Position numbers and translations under genes: made by a program
The notes under the pieces: model-generated
Told to the model about the DNA's origin: nothing
Seen by the model: only the letters and a program-made list of their open reading frames with translations
Databases searched by the model: none
Shown here: in pieces, positions 1 to 7,300 of the stretch
Layout: each line of letters starts with the position of its first letter
How positions within the stretch are numbered: position 1 is the first letter of the stretch
Source of the DNA: JAXGPX01 sp040766745
GTDB lineage: Bacteria; Bacillota; Sulfobacillia; Fermentithermobacillales; Fermentithermobacillaceae
Assembly: GCA_040766745.1 (NCBI GenBank)
Contig: JAXGPX010000008.1
Location: 1 to 64,000, forward strand
Length of the DNA: 64,000 nt
Reading direction: 5' to 3'

Positions 1-582
1 AACCCCAGGGGAAGCCTTGGCTCCGGCGAATGGTTCGCCCAGCAAGTTATTGCAGACCAGGGCGGAATGGATTACCAGGACGTTATGTCTCTTAGGGATT
101 ACATGGATAGGGTAGAGTGGGTTGATTCAACGAAGGTCGGAGTAACCGGCGGCAGTTACGGGGGCTATATGACTAACTGGATCGTTGGGCACACCGACAG
201 GTTCCACGCTGCTGTTACTCAGAGAAGCATTAGCAACTGGTACACCAAATACGGCACCAGCGACATCGGTTTCTACGGAAACAGGAAAGGTATGGGAATG
301 AGGGACCTCTGGGACAGTGAAGGATGGCTCATGGAAAGGTCGCCTATAAGATATGTTCAAAATGTGAACACACCGGTTCTAATAATCCACTCTGAGCAGG
401 ATTACCGTTGCCCAATGGAGCAGGCAGAGCAGTGGTACATTGCACTTAAGCGTCTTGGCAAAACAGTAGAGTTTGTGAGGTTCGCCGGTGAAAACCACGA
501 ACTATCCAGGTCGGGCAAGCCCTGGAACAGGCGCGAAAGGCTCAGGCACATTCTCAGGTGGTTTGATAAGTTTTTGAAGTAG
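1..582 (+). CDS. Prolyl oligopeptidase family (S9) peptidase, C-terminal part; 5' end outside window
   Basis: This is the C-terminal catalytic domain of an alpha/beta-hydrolase serine peptidase of family S9, probably the acylaminoacyl-peptidase type (S9C). The frame is open from base 1, so the gene begins upstream. The first residues read NPRGS, a family landmark before the nucleophile elbow. The nucleophile motif GGSYGGY has its Ser codon at 154-156. The acid is the Asp in HSEQDYRCP and the His lies in GENHELSR near the end, so the catalytic triad is complete in order and spacing. The product is probably cytoplasmic and cleaves short peptides. A second S9 gene at 4799 belongs to a different subfamily. 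The family call is firm; the substrate is not known. Confidence 0.9.
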   Translation, partial: NPRGSLGSGEWFAQQVIADQGGMDYQDVMSLRDYMDRVEWVDSTKVGVTGGSYGGYMTNWIVGHTDRFHAAVTQRSISNWYTKYGTSDIGFYGNRKGMGMRDLWDSEGWLMERSPIRYVQNVNTPVLIIHSEQDYRCPMEQAEQWYIALKRLGKTVEFVRFAGENHELSRSGKPWNRRERLRHILRWFDKFLK

Positions 583-595
583 GGTAGCGGGCTCA

Positions 596-679
596 CATCG
601 TGCATATTGAGGAGATACACCATCGCTTTTCATGGATCTCGCCGGCTATTACGCCGCTTCCATCGTGCATATTGAGGAG
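596..679. repeat. Two 19-bp direct repeats
   Basis: The 19-mer beginning CATCGTGCATATTG is present at 596-614 and again, identically, at 661-679, just after the peptidase stop codon. Each copy contains GAGGAG or GAGGAGG, so it resembles a ribosome binding site, but no open frame of useful length follows either copy. This is probably duplicated intergenic sequence or the remains of a lost gene start. Confidence 0.6.
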
Positions 680-771
680 GTACTCGTTGACGGCGAGGGT
701 AACCATGGTTCTATGCAAAGATAATGTGGCGTAGGGATGGCTTCTTGCACTTCACGATAGACAAAAACAGC

Positions 772-806
772 GAGGAGGCTGCCGCTTGGTTAACGGCCGC
801 CTCCTC
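772..806. terminator. GC-rich hairpin, possible terminator between convergent genes
   Basis: GAGGAGGC at 772-779 pairs with GCCTCCTC at 799-806, and GCC at 781-783 pairs with GGC at 795-797 after one mismatch. It lies between the S9 gene on the plus strand and the Hsp20 fragment on the minus strand. There is no T tract on either side, so a classical intrinsic terminator is not proven. Confidence 0.35.
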
Positions 807-863
807 CCGTTACCCGCCGGTTACCCGGAAAAACCTGTCTACCCTCTGTGATTAGTATGATTA

Positions 864-1091
864 CTATGTGATTTGAATGTTGTGGCCACGCTTCGACGGA
901 CCCGTTTTTGGCAGTCTCACTGTGAGAACGCCATCTGCGAATGACGCTTCGGCCCTGGCAGGATCCACAGGGGCATCCAGCCGTACAGTGCGGACCATTT
1001 TGCCAAATGACGACTCCTGAACAACCCAGGTACCTTCTTCCGCCTGCTTCTTACCGCTCTTTTCCGATGCGATGCTAAGGCTAAAAATCAA
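864..1091 (-). pseudogene. Hsp20 / alpha-crystallin small heat shock protein, 3' fragment
   Basis: The product resembles the C-terminal half of the alpha-crystallin domain of small heat shock proteins. It has a segment WVVQESSFGKMVRTVRL, then VDPARAEASFADGVLTVRLPK, the classic strand and GVL signature, and ends in an I-x-I motif (IQI), which in this family docks into the neighbouring subunit. The frame can only begin at a TTG at 1091; reading further upstream in frame gives residues that do not look like Hsp20 before a stop at 1152-1154. The N-terminal arm and first strands, roughly half of a normal protein of about 150 residues, are missing. I read this as a decayed gene. A short truncated protein is possible but unlikely to fold. 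Confidence 0.7.
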
Positions 1092-1302
1092 AATCTGAGC
1101 ATATCCGGCCCTCTGTATACTCTGTAATTGAGCATCGGGTGGCCAACATACTCAGATATTGAACAACGGCGCCAATATTCAACCTACCTATGATAGTCTT
1201 GGGCTGAGGCCATCAATTCATCCCATTGTTTCGCTTTCTTGTCGAGATTCTGGTGCTCAGGTTTCATTGTATTCAGACATTTCCAGGTGTTCTCGGTTAT
1301 CT

Positions 1303-1440
1303 CTAGGTGTCTTTCGGTTCATCTTTTGGCAACAGATTCTCTATCTCAGGAGTTTCAGATTCTGCCTGGGAAGATGTTGCACTAAGCCCAACCACTAATA
1401 TCAACAGGAACAATAAAGCCAGAATTTCATTCAAGAACAT
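1303..1440 (-). CDS. Small predicted secreted or anchored peptide, possibly a broken gene
   Basis: A 45-residue frame begins with ATG at 1438-1440, just behind a GGGGAGGG stretch. Its first 21 residues form a typical export signal or membrane anchor: a hydrophobic run LALLFLLILVVGL, then SATSSQA. A short acidic tail (ESETPEIENLLPKDEPKDT) follows and then a stop. Beyond the stop, another frame of the same strand down to 1184 also looks coding (ending KQWDELMASAQDYHR). The original may therefore have been a longer secreted protein now split by frameshifts. I do not recognise the family. The ribosome binding site sits very close to the ATG, which lowers confidence. Confidence 0.3.
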   Translation of the reverse strand: MFLNEILALLFLLILVVGLSATSSQAESETPEIENLLPKDEPKDT

Positions 1441-1732
1441 ACCCTCCCCTAGGTTCCCTCTACCATGTTACGCATGAAGGCAGGAGAATGTGCTTTCAAC
1501 CGAATATGCTTCTAGGCCGTGGGCGTGGATTCCCGTGTTGGGGCATTATTCTGAAAAGCAGAAACACAGACATGTGCCAGCTGGTCAGATCCGGGTAGTT
1601 TTGGTATGGTTGACGGGGTATAGGCGGGTGGACTTTAGGTGCTCGGATGTCGGGTATTAGGCATTGAGTTTCCGCCCCGGGCCTCGTGTTTCATATGCTT
1701 GTATAAAGGTTCGTACTTTGGAGGTATCAGAG

Positions 1733-2854
1733 ATGGCCTCACCGGGAAAGGGAGAATACCTGGTTTCAGTGGTAGTCCCTGCGTTTAATGCAGAGAAGCA
1801 CATTAGCACTTGCCTGGAGTCGCTGCTTCGTCAGACCCTGGCTGGCTTCGAAGTCATCGTTATCAACGACGGTTCTACTGATGAGACTGCTGCAGCCGCA
1901 GAGGAAATACTGTCGGCGTCTCATTTGAGTTACCGGGTTCTGTCTCAGTCTAATCAAGGTGTGAGCGCAGCGAGAAACCTTGGCCTGGACGCTGCCCGAG
2001 GTAAGTACGTCATCTTCCTGGATTCTGATGATTATCTAGACCCAAGCTGCCTTTCAAAACTCGCGGCGACGGCAGAATCTAACCAATCTGACATAGTGTT
2101 TTGTGGGTGTGACTTCGTGTCTGAAACCGGAGACGTGCTGCGCCCATATTCCAGCCGCCACGGGTATCTGGAAGAGACCTCGGCTGGCCCTGACGTGCTG
2201 TGTGATGTATTTACTGAAAAGGTGGGCGTCTGGCCTGGCAGCATGATATTCCGAAAAGAATTTCTTACAGCCTATGGTGTGCGTTTTACCAAGGGCAGGG
2301 TAATTGCAGAGGATCTGGAGTTCGAGTTCAAAGCGTTGTTCCATGCCAGGCAGGTTTCCTCTGTGAATGAGCCATTGTTCTTCTATGTTCAGAGAACAGG
2401 GTCAGTTACCGGTACAGTAGATCTCCTGAAGCGTTTTCAGGGGATGGACGTTCTTTTTACCCTGCTTGATTACTTTGTCGAATGCAACCAGGTCCAGAAA
2501 CAGCAACATCAAGCAGATCAACAGGTTGGTGCGCAAGCGGATACTGATGTCGATGGCTCTTTCCCGCGGAATATCTTGGAATCTGAAGCCCGGGCCATTG
2601 AATATCTAGGGACATACATGATCCCGGTCAGCCTCGCAGGCACTTTTGGTTCCCTGGCTGCCGATGGTTACCCTTTGAACAAGCTCAGAGAGATTCTGGT
2701 ACGGCGTTCTGACTTCAGGCGGGCACTCAGTGAATTTACTCCCGTTGCAGACGCCAACCTGGCTTTTAGGAGGAGACTGCAGGTTAATCTACTCAGGCAT
2801 GTGCCTTCTGTGTATTTCATAGTATCTCGAATTCGCGGGCGACTTAGAACATAG
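1733..2854 (+). CDS. Family 2 glycosyltransferase (GT-A fold)
   Basis: A cytoplasmic nucleotide-sugar-dependent glycosyltransferase of 373 residues. The N-terminal GT-A domain (about residues 9-230) opens with VSVVVPAFNAEKHI, has the nucleotide-binding Asp in INDGSTDE (D46) and the metal-binding DSDD at residues 97-100. An Asp/Glu pair in IAEDLEF is in the place of the catalytic base. The C-terminal part carries a Gln-rich stretch (about 260-285, QKQQHQADQQ) that looks like an insert. The ATG at 1733 is chosen over an upstream TTG because GGAGGT at 1720-1725 stands seven bases before it. The gene stands alone, so the acceptor (wall polymer, capsule or glycolipid) cannot be inferred. Confidence 0.88.
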   Translation: MASPGKGEYLVSVVVPAFNAEKHISTCLESLLRQTLAGFEVIVINDGSTDETAAAAEEILSASHLSYRVLSQSNQGVSAARNLGLDAARGKYVIFLDSDDYLDPSCLSKLAATAESNQSDIVFCGCDFVSETGDVLRPYSSRHGYLEETSAGPDVLCDVFTEKVGVWPGSMIFRKEFLTAYGVRFTKGRVIAEDLEFEFKALFHARQVSSVNEPLFFYVQRTGSVTGTVDLLKRFQGMDVLFTLLDYFVECNQVQKQQHQADQQVGAQADTDVDGSFPRNILESEARAIEYLGTYMIPVSLAGTFGSLAADGYPLNKLREILVRRSDFRRALSEFTPVADANLAFRRRLQVNLLRHVPSVYFIVSRIRGRLRT

Positions 2855-3006
2855 AGTATGTCTGACCGAATTACCGCGAACCTTTCCGGAGAAAAACTAA
2901 TGTGTTCTCGGCTGAATGGTTTCAGCCAATCTGCAAAGCAGGACTGCAGGTCCCGGAAGAAGGTGTTGCCGGCTGAAAGGTTTCCGGCTGAAATCAAACC
3001 AGGGCT

Positions 3007-3378
3007 ACGTATCTGGGTGGAATATACCTGCCTATCAAATGGTCCTGCTCGAAGCACAAGTCAGAGATACCTATTCAGGTTGAATGTACCCGTCTATTGA
3101 AATGTCCTGGCCGAAACACAAGCCAGAGCTACCTATTTGGGTGGAATATGCCTGCCCATTAAATCGTCCTGCCGGAAGCACAAGCCAGAGCTACCTATTC
3201 AAGTTGAATGTACCCGTCTATTGAAATGTCCTGGCCGAAACACAAGCCAAGGCTACCTATTTGGGTGGAATATACCTGCCTATCAAATGGTCCTGCTCGA
3301 AGCACAAGCCAGAGCTACCTATTCAAGTCGAATGTACCCGTCTATTGAAATGTCCTGGCGGCTGCACAAATTTCAGTA
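3007..3378. repeat. Six tandem copies of a 62-bp intergenic repeat
   Basis: Copies begin at 3007, 3069, 3131, 3193, 3255 and 3317, exactly 62 bp apart. They alternate between two versions, so the higher-order period is 124 bp. Version A contains TTGGGTGGAATAT and version B contains TGAATGTACCCGTC; both share ACCTATT near the start and ACACAAGCCAGAGCT near the end. A more degenerate copy may precede at about 2945. The small open frames across it are a by-product of the regular period. The unit length and parts of the sequence match arrays at 21.1 and 51.0 kb. Confidence 0.9.
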
Positions 3379-3386
3379 GGAATTCG

Positions 3387-3513
3387 CCGGTCCTATGGAG
3401 AACCACTATTTGAGGACCGGTTGTCTGCTTAGCAGACACAGACCGGAAGGAGTAGATAGACATAAACCCAATTGCAGTGTTGCTCATGCTCTCGGAGATG
3501 CTGAGAGCATGAG
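3387..3513 (+). promoter_or_regulatory. Leader with three hairpins upstream of the M24 aminopeptidase gene
   Basis: Three inverted repeats follow each other. CCGGTCCT (3387-3394) pairs with AGGACCGG (3413-3420). TGTCTGC (3422-3428) pairs with GCAGACA (3432-3438). CTCATGCTCTC (3483-3493) pairs perfectly with GAGAGCATGAG (3503-3513). No T tract follows the last stem, so it is not an obvious terminator; the gene's AAGGAG site is only about 20 bases further on. A structured 5' leader or a stem that stabilises the mRNA is the simplest reading. Confidence 0.5.
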
Positions 3514-3548
3514 GCGTGCGAACGGGATTGTGAAAGGAGAATAAGACG

Positions 3549-4658
3549 ATGTCCAGAGGTCAGCGTGTTCTTGAAAGTATTAGAGGCCTCAACCTGGATG
3601 GTTTGTTCTTGGTTCAGAACGAACGGGTGAGCAAGAAGAATGTACGGTATCTGAGTGGGTTCACAGGCTCTACTGCTTACCTGGTAATTACCCCTGAGAA
3701 AAGGGTTCTTACTACCGATGACAGGTATACGGTGCAGGCTGCTGAGCAGTGCGGGCCTTACGGGTTTGAGATTGTCCCCCACGTAAGGCCATTTACCAAT
3801 GCCCTTAAGAAAATAGTGGCAGACCTCGGTATCAAGAGGCTGGGGTACGAAACCGAGGCAATCATGGTCTCCATGTTCAACTCGGTGAAAGAGGCCCTGC
3901 CTGATGTTGAATTGGTACCTACCACGAATGTTGTTGAGAACCTGAGGGCGTATAAGGACGACGACGAAGTAGACATATTGACCCATGCTGCCGAAATGAC
4001 CGACAGGCTGTTTGAACATGTGCTGGGATACATCAAACCCGGCATTACAGAAAAAGACCTTGCCCTGGAGTTTGAATATTATGCAAGGAAAATCGGCGCT
4101 TCCAGCCTTGCTTTTGATCTGATTGTTGCCTCAGGAGCAAGGGGAGCCATGCAGCACGGTTCACCCACTGCGAAGACCATTGAGAACGGCGATTTTATCG
4201 TCATGGATTTCGGATTGGTGTATCAGGGATATCTGACCGACATGACCAGGACAGTGCTAGTTGGTAAGGCTACTGAGGAGCAGAGGAAGGTCTACAACAC
4301 AGTAAAGCGGGCCCAAGCGGAAGCCTGTGAGTTGATCAGGCCTGGTTTGCCCGGCAGCGATGCTGCCAGAAATGCGTACGACATCATGGTTGACGCAGGC
4401 TACAAAGAATACTGTTCTCAGAATCTGGGCCATGGAGTTGGCCTGGAAATCCACGAGGAGCCGTTCTTGACCCTGCAGGGGGACATGGTACTTCAGCCAG
4501 GCCACTTGGTTACCGTTGAGCCGGGCATATATATCCCTGGCTGGGGCGGAGTGCGTATCGAGGATATGGTTTTGGTGCAGGGGGAAGGCCCTGGTGGCGC
4601 GAAAGACGCGACGCCTCGCATACTGACCCATTCGACCAAGGAATTGATTGAGATATAG
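3549..4658 (+). CDS. M24 family Xaa-Pro aminopeptidase / dipeptidase
   Basis: A dinuclear metal peptidase that removes residues next to proline, 369 residues long, as usual for short bacterial members (YpdF/PepQ type). The N-terminal creatinase-like domain covers about residues 1-130 (NVRYLSGFTGSTAYLVI) and the pita-bread catalytic domain about 140-360. All five metal ligands are visible: D220 (VMDFG), D231 (LTDMTRT), H295 (LGHGVGLEIHE), E324 (VEPGIY) and E338 (RIEDM). AAGGAG precedes the ATG by eight bases. The enzyme is cytoplasmic and fits the neighbouring S9 peptidase in breaking down proline-containing peptides. The exact choice between aminopeptidase and dipeptidase cannot be made by eye. 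Confidence 0.93.
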   Translation: MSRGQRVLESIRGLNLDGLFLVQNERVSKKNVRYLSGFTGSTAYLVITPEKRVLTTDDRYTVQAAEQCGPYGFEIVPHVRPFTNALKKIVADLGIKRLGYETEAIMVSMFNSVKEALPDVELVPTTNVVENLRAYKDDDEVDILTHAAEMTDRLFEHVLGYIKPGITEKDLALEFEYYARKIGASSLAFDLIVASGARGAMQHGSPTAKTIENGDFIVMDFGLVYQGYLTDMTRTVLVGKATEEQRKVYNTVKRAQAEACELIRPGLPGSDAARNAYDIMVDAGYKEYCSQNLGHGVGLEIHEEPFLTLQGDMVLQPGHLVTVEPGIYIPGWGGVRIEDMVLVQGEGPGGAKDATPRILTHSTKELIEI

Positions 4659-4798
4659 GGGCATGGAGCACTGATTTTTCGCTGCGGGCCGGAGCTTAAT
4701 GTGGGGGATAACTCGAGGCCTTTCTACCAGGAGCAAGAACCAATACGTAACCGCAGGGGTGTCAAACAGGAAATCTGACAAAAAGGGGGAGAACAGGT

Positions 4799-7189
4799 AT
4801 GACAGCAGATTTCACGAAAGATGTGAGAGCAAAATCAGTGGAAAATCCAGATACAGGCCCGGCAGGAAATCTCCCGGAACATCTGCCGGCGCATCTGGCG
4901 GCAAGTCTGGCGGCTGGCCCGGCAGCGAAAGGATCGCCCGAAGTAACCTGGGAGGATTATGCTCGTGCCGAGAGATTCTTGCCCCAGAACATAGGGAGAC
5001 TGGCTTTCAGGCTTGAGATAGCGCCGAACTGGGCCGGTAAAGGCGACTGTTTTTGGTACAAGGTCGATACCCGGGAAGGAAAGAAGTTCATGTTTGTAGA
5101 CCCTGATGCAGGGGTTCATCAGGATGCCTTCGATCACGTCAGGCTTGCAGCAGAATTGTCCCGGGCCACCAAGCGTGCCTATGTCCATACGAATCTTCCT
5201 TTTGAAGGCTTTAGCTATGCACCTGATTCTAACCTTTCGGTAATCACTTTCGAAGCGGAAAATGCTACCTGGAAGTATGATCTGGGGACTTCTCAACTCG
5301 CTCCGGTCGAAGGCAGTGCTTCCGTCGTTGATCACTCCGAAGTACTTTCACCTGACGAAAAATGGACTGTATTTGTGAAGGATTTCAACCTTTATGCCAG
5401 ATGTGTTTCTACCGGTGAGGTAGTTCAATTGACCACCGATGGCGAAGAGGGGTATCACTATGCGGCGCCTTTCAAGAATCCGCTTCTTGATGCAGGTTTG
5501 ATGTCCCCCGAACTTGCCGGGTACTATCTAAAGCCTGCTGTTGTGTGGTCACCGGATTCAAAGAGAATCCTTACATATAAGGTTGATCACAGGGGTGTAG
5601 GAGAATGCTACTTGGTTCAGTCCTGTCCTCTTGATGGAAGCAAGCGTCCCAAACTGTATCGCTATGTATACCCTCTGCCAGGTGATACCAATGTACCAAT
5701 GGCAGAGCCTATCATAGTTGATCTTGAGACACACACCCAGATCAAGGTGAAACTAGACCCTGTCCAGCAGTTGTACTATGGTGCCGTTCGTCTTTGGGCC
5801 TACTGGACATCGGGCGAGAACGAGCGTATCTATTTGATGCGCCGCGAACGGGGCTACACAGTAAAACGGCTGTACGTAATTGATCCCAAAACCGGAGACA
5901 CCCAGGTGCTTATTGAAGAAGAGAGCCCTACTGCTGTTGAGCACTATGCTCCGAGGGCAGTTGATAACGGCAAGGAAATCATCTGGCATTCTGAGCAGGA
6001 TGGTTGGGCTCACTTGTATCTGTATGACGGGCTTACCGGCGAACTCAAGAACCAGATTACGTCGGGCCCGTGGGTTGTGCGAGAAATCCAGTATGTTGAC
6101 GAACTGGACCGGGTGATTTACTTCACTGCCGGCGGGTTGGAACAGGGCAGGGACCCATATTACAGGCATCTTTACAGAGTCAATTTTGACGGAAGCGGCA
6201 TGCAGCTTCTCACCCCGGAAGATGCTGAGCACCAGATTACCTTTGCACCAAGCGGTAAGTACTTTATCGACAGGTATTCCAGGGTCGACCTGGCACCTGT
6301 TACAGTGTTGCAGCGAGCTGACAGCAGCCTTGTCAAGGAACTTGAGAAGGCAGACCTGGAACTTCTCTTTGCAACAGGGTGGAGTTTCCCTGAGCGGTTT
6401 TCTGTGAAAGCCCGGGACGGGGTAACTGACCTTTACGGTATGATTATAAGGCCCTCGAATTTCGACCCGGCAAAGACGTATCCCTTAATCGAGGCAAACT
6501 ACTCAGGGCCTCAAACAATCAGGACGCCAAAGGCCTTTGCAGAAAGCGACGGAAGCAGGCAGTTCTGGCAGGATGTGGCCATTGCTGAACTGGGGTTCAT
6601 CGTAGTCACTGTGGATGGGTTGGGAATGGCTTTCAGGTCCAAGGCGTTCCAGGATTATTCGTACAGAAACCTGGGTGATGCCGGCATGCCTGACCACATT
6701 GCCTCCTTCAGGCAGCTTGCTGACAGGTATCCGTATATTGATTTAAGCAGGGTGGGTATCTACGGTGGGTCAGCTGGAGGGTACGCCGCCGGACGAGCAA
6801 TACTTGAGCACCCCGATTTCTTCAAAGTTGCAGTTGTTTGGGCTGGAAACCACGACCACAGGACTGACAAGGCCTCATGGATCGAGAGATACATGGGCCT
6901 TCCGGTGGGGCCCCATTATGAGGAGCAGGCTAATCCTACCCTGGCAGCGAATTTGAAAGGCAAGCTGTTCGTTATACACGGCGAGATGGATGAAAACGTG
7001 CCTCCGGCAGCATCGCTGCAGTTAGTAGATGCGCTAATCAAGGCCAATAAGGATTTCGATTTCCTGATTTTGCCTAACGGGTATCACTCTGCCGGATACC
7101 ATCCATATATAACGCGGAAGCGGTGGGATTATTTCGTCAAGCACTTGCTGGGGGCGGTTCCTCCTGAGGGGTATGAGATCAAGGGGTGA
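4799..7189 (+). CDS. Dipeptidyl-peptidase IV-like S9 serine peptidase
   Basis: A full-length two-domain S9 peptidase of 796 residues. The N-terminal half (about 90-530) is a beta-propeller of the DPP-IV type, with repeated strands such as VVWSPDSKRIL and EIIWHSEQDGWAHLYLYD. The C-terminal alpha/beta-hydrolase carries the triad Ser658 in YGGSAGGY, Asp731 in GEMDENVP and His763 in GYHSAGYH. There is no signal peptide, so it is probably cytoplasmic. The first 40 residues are an Ala/Gly/Pro-rich extension (LPEHLPAHLAASLAAGPAA) that is not part of the propeller. GGGGGAG stands about ten bases before the ATG. It follows the M24 gene by 140 bp on the same strand, and the two probably act together on oligopeptides. 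Confidence 0.92.
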   Translation: MTADFTKDVRAKSVENPDTGPAGNLPEHLPAHLAASLAAGPAAKGSPEVTWEDYARAERFLPQNIGRLAFRLEIAPNWAGKGDCFWYKVDTREGKKFMFVDPDAGVHQDAFDHVRLAAELSRATKRAYVHTNLPFEGFSYAPDSNLSVITFEAENATWKYDLGTSQLAPVEGSASVVDHSEVLSPDEKWTVFVKDFNLYARCVSTGEVVQLTTDGEEGYHYAAPFKNPLLDAGLMSPELAGYYLKPAVVWSPDSKRILTYKVDHRGVGECYLVQSCPLDGSKRPKLYRYVYPLPGDTNVPMAEPIIVDLETHTQIKVKLDPVQQLYYGAVRLWAYWTSGENERIYLMRRERGYTVKRLYVIDPKTGDTQVLIEEESPTAVEHYAPRAVDNGKEIIWHSEQDGWAHLYLYDGLTGELKNQITSGPWVVREIQYVDELDRVIYFTAGGLEQGRDPYYRHLYRVNFDGSGMQLLTPEDAEHQITFAPSGKYFIDRYSRVDLAPVTVLQRADSSLVKELEKADLELLFATGWSFPERFSVKARDGVTDLYGMIIRPSNFDPAKTYPLIEANYSGPQTIRTPKAFAESDGSRQFWQDVAIAELGFIVVTVDGLGMAFRSKAFQDYSYRNLGDAGMPDHIASFRQLADRYPYIDLSRVGIYGGSAGGYAAGRAILEHPDFFKVAVVWAGNHDHRTDKASWIERYMGLPVGPHYEEQANPTLAANLKGKLFVIHGEMDENVPPAASLQLVDALIKANKDFDFLILPNGYHSAGYHPYITRKRWDYFVKHLLGAVPPEGYEIKG

Positions 7190-7300
7190 TTCCTGGCCTG
7201 GGCCTTAGTATTGAGAGGCGCGGTGCTTGCACAGGCTGATAGTTAACACTCGGGTCAGGAAGTGGACCGAGTTAGGCGGCAATGGAAGGGCGATACAGTT

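Noticed and set aside
1159..1398. 79-codon plus-strand frame
   Set aside because: No ribosome binding site and no protein-like composition; the minus strand reads better here.
2858..3379. Two 80-codon plus-strand frames over the 62-bp repeats
   Set aside because: Products of repeated DNA; no family and no start signals.
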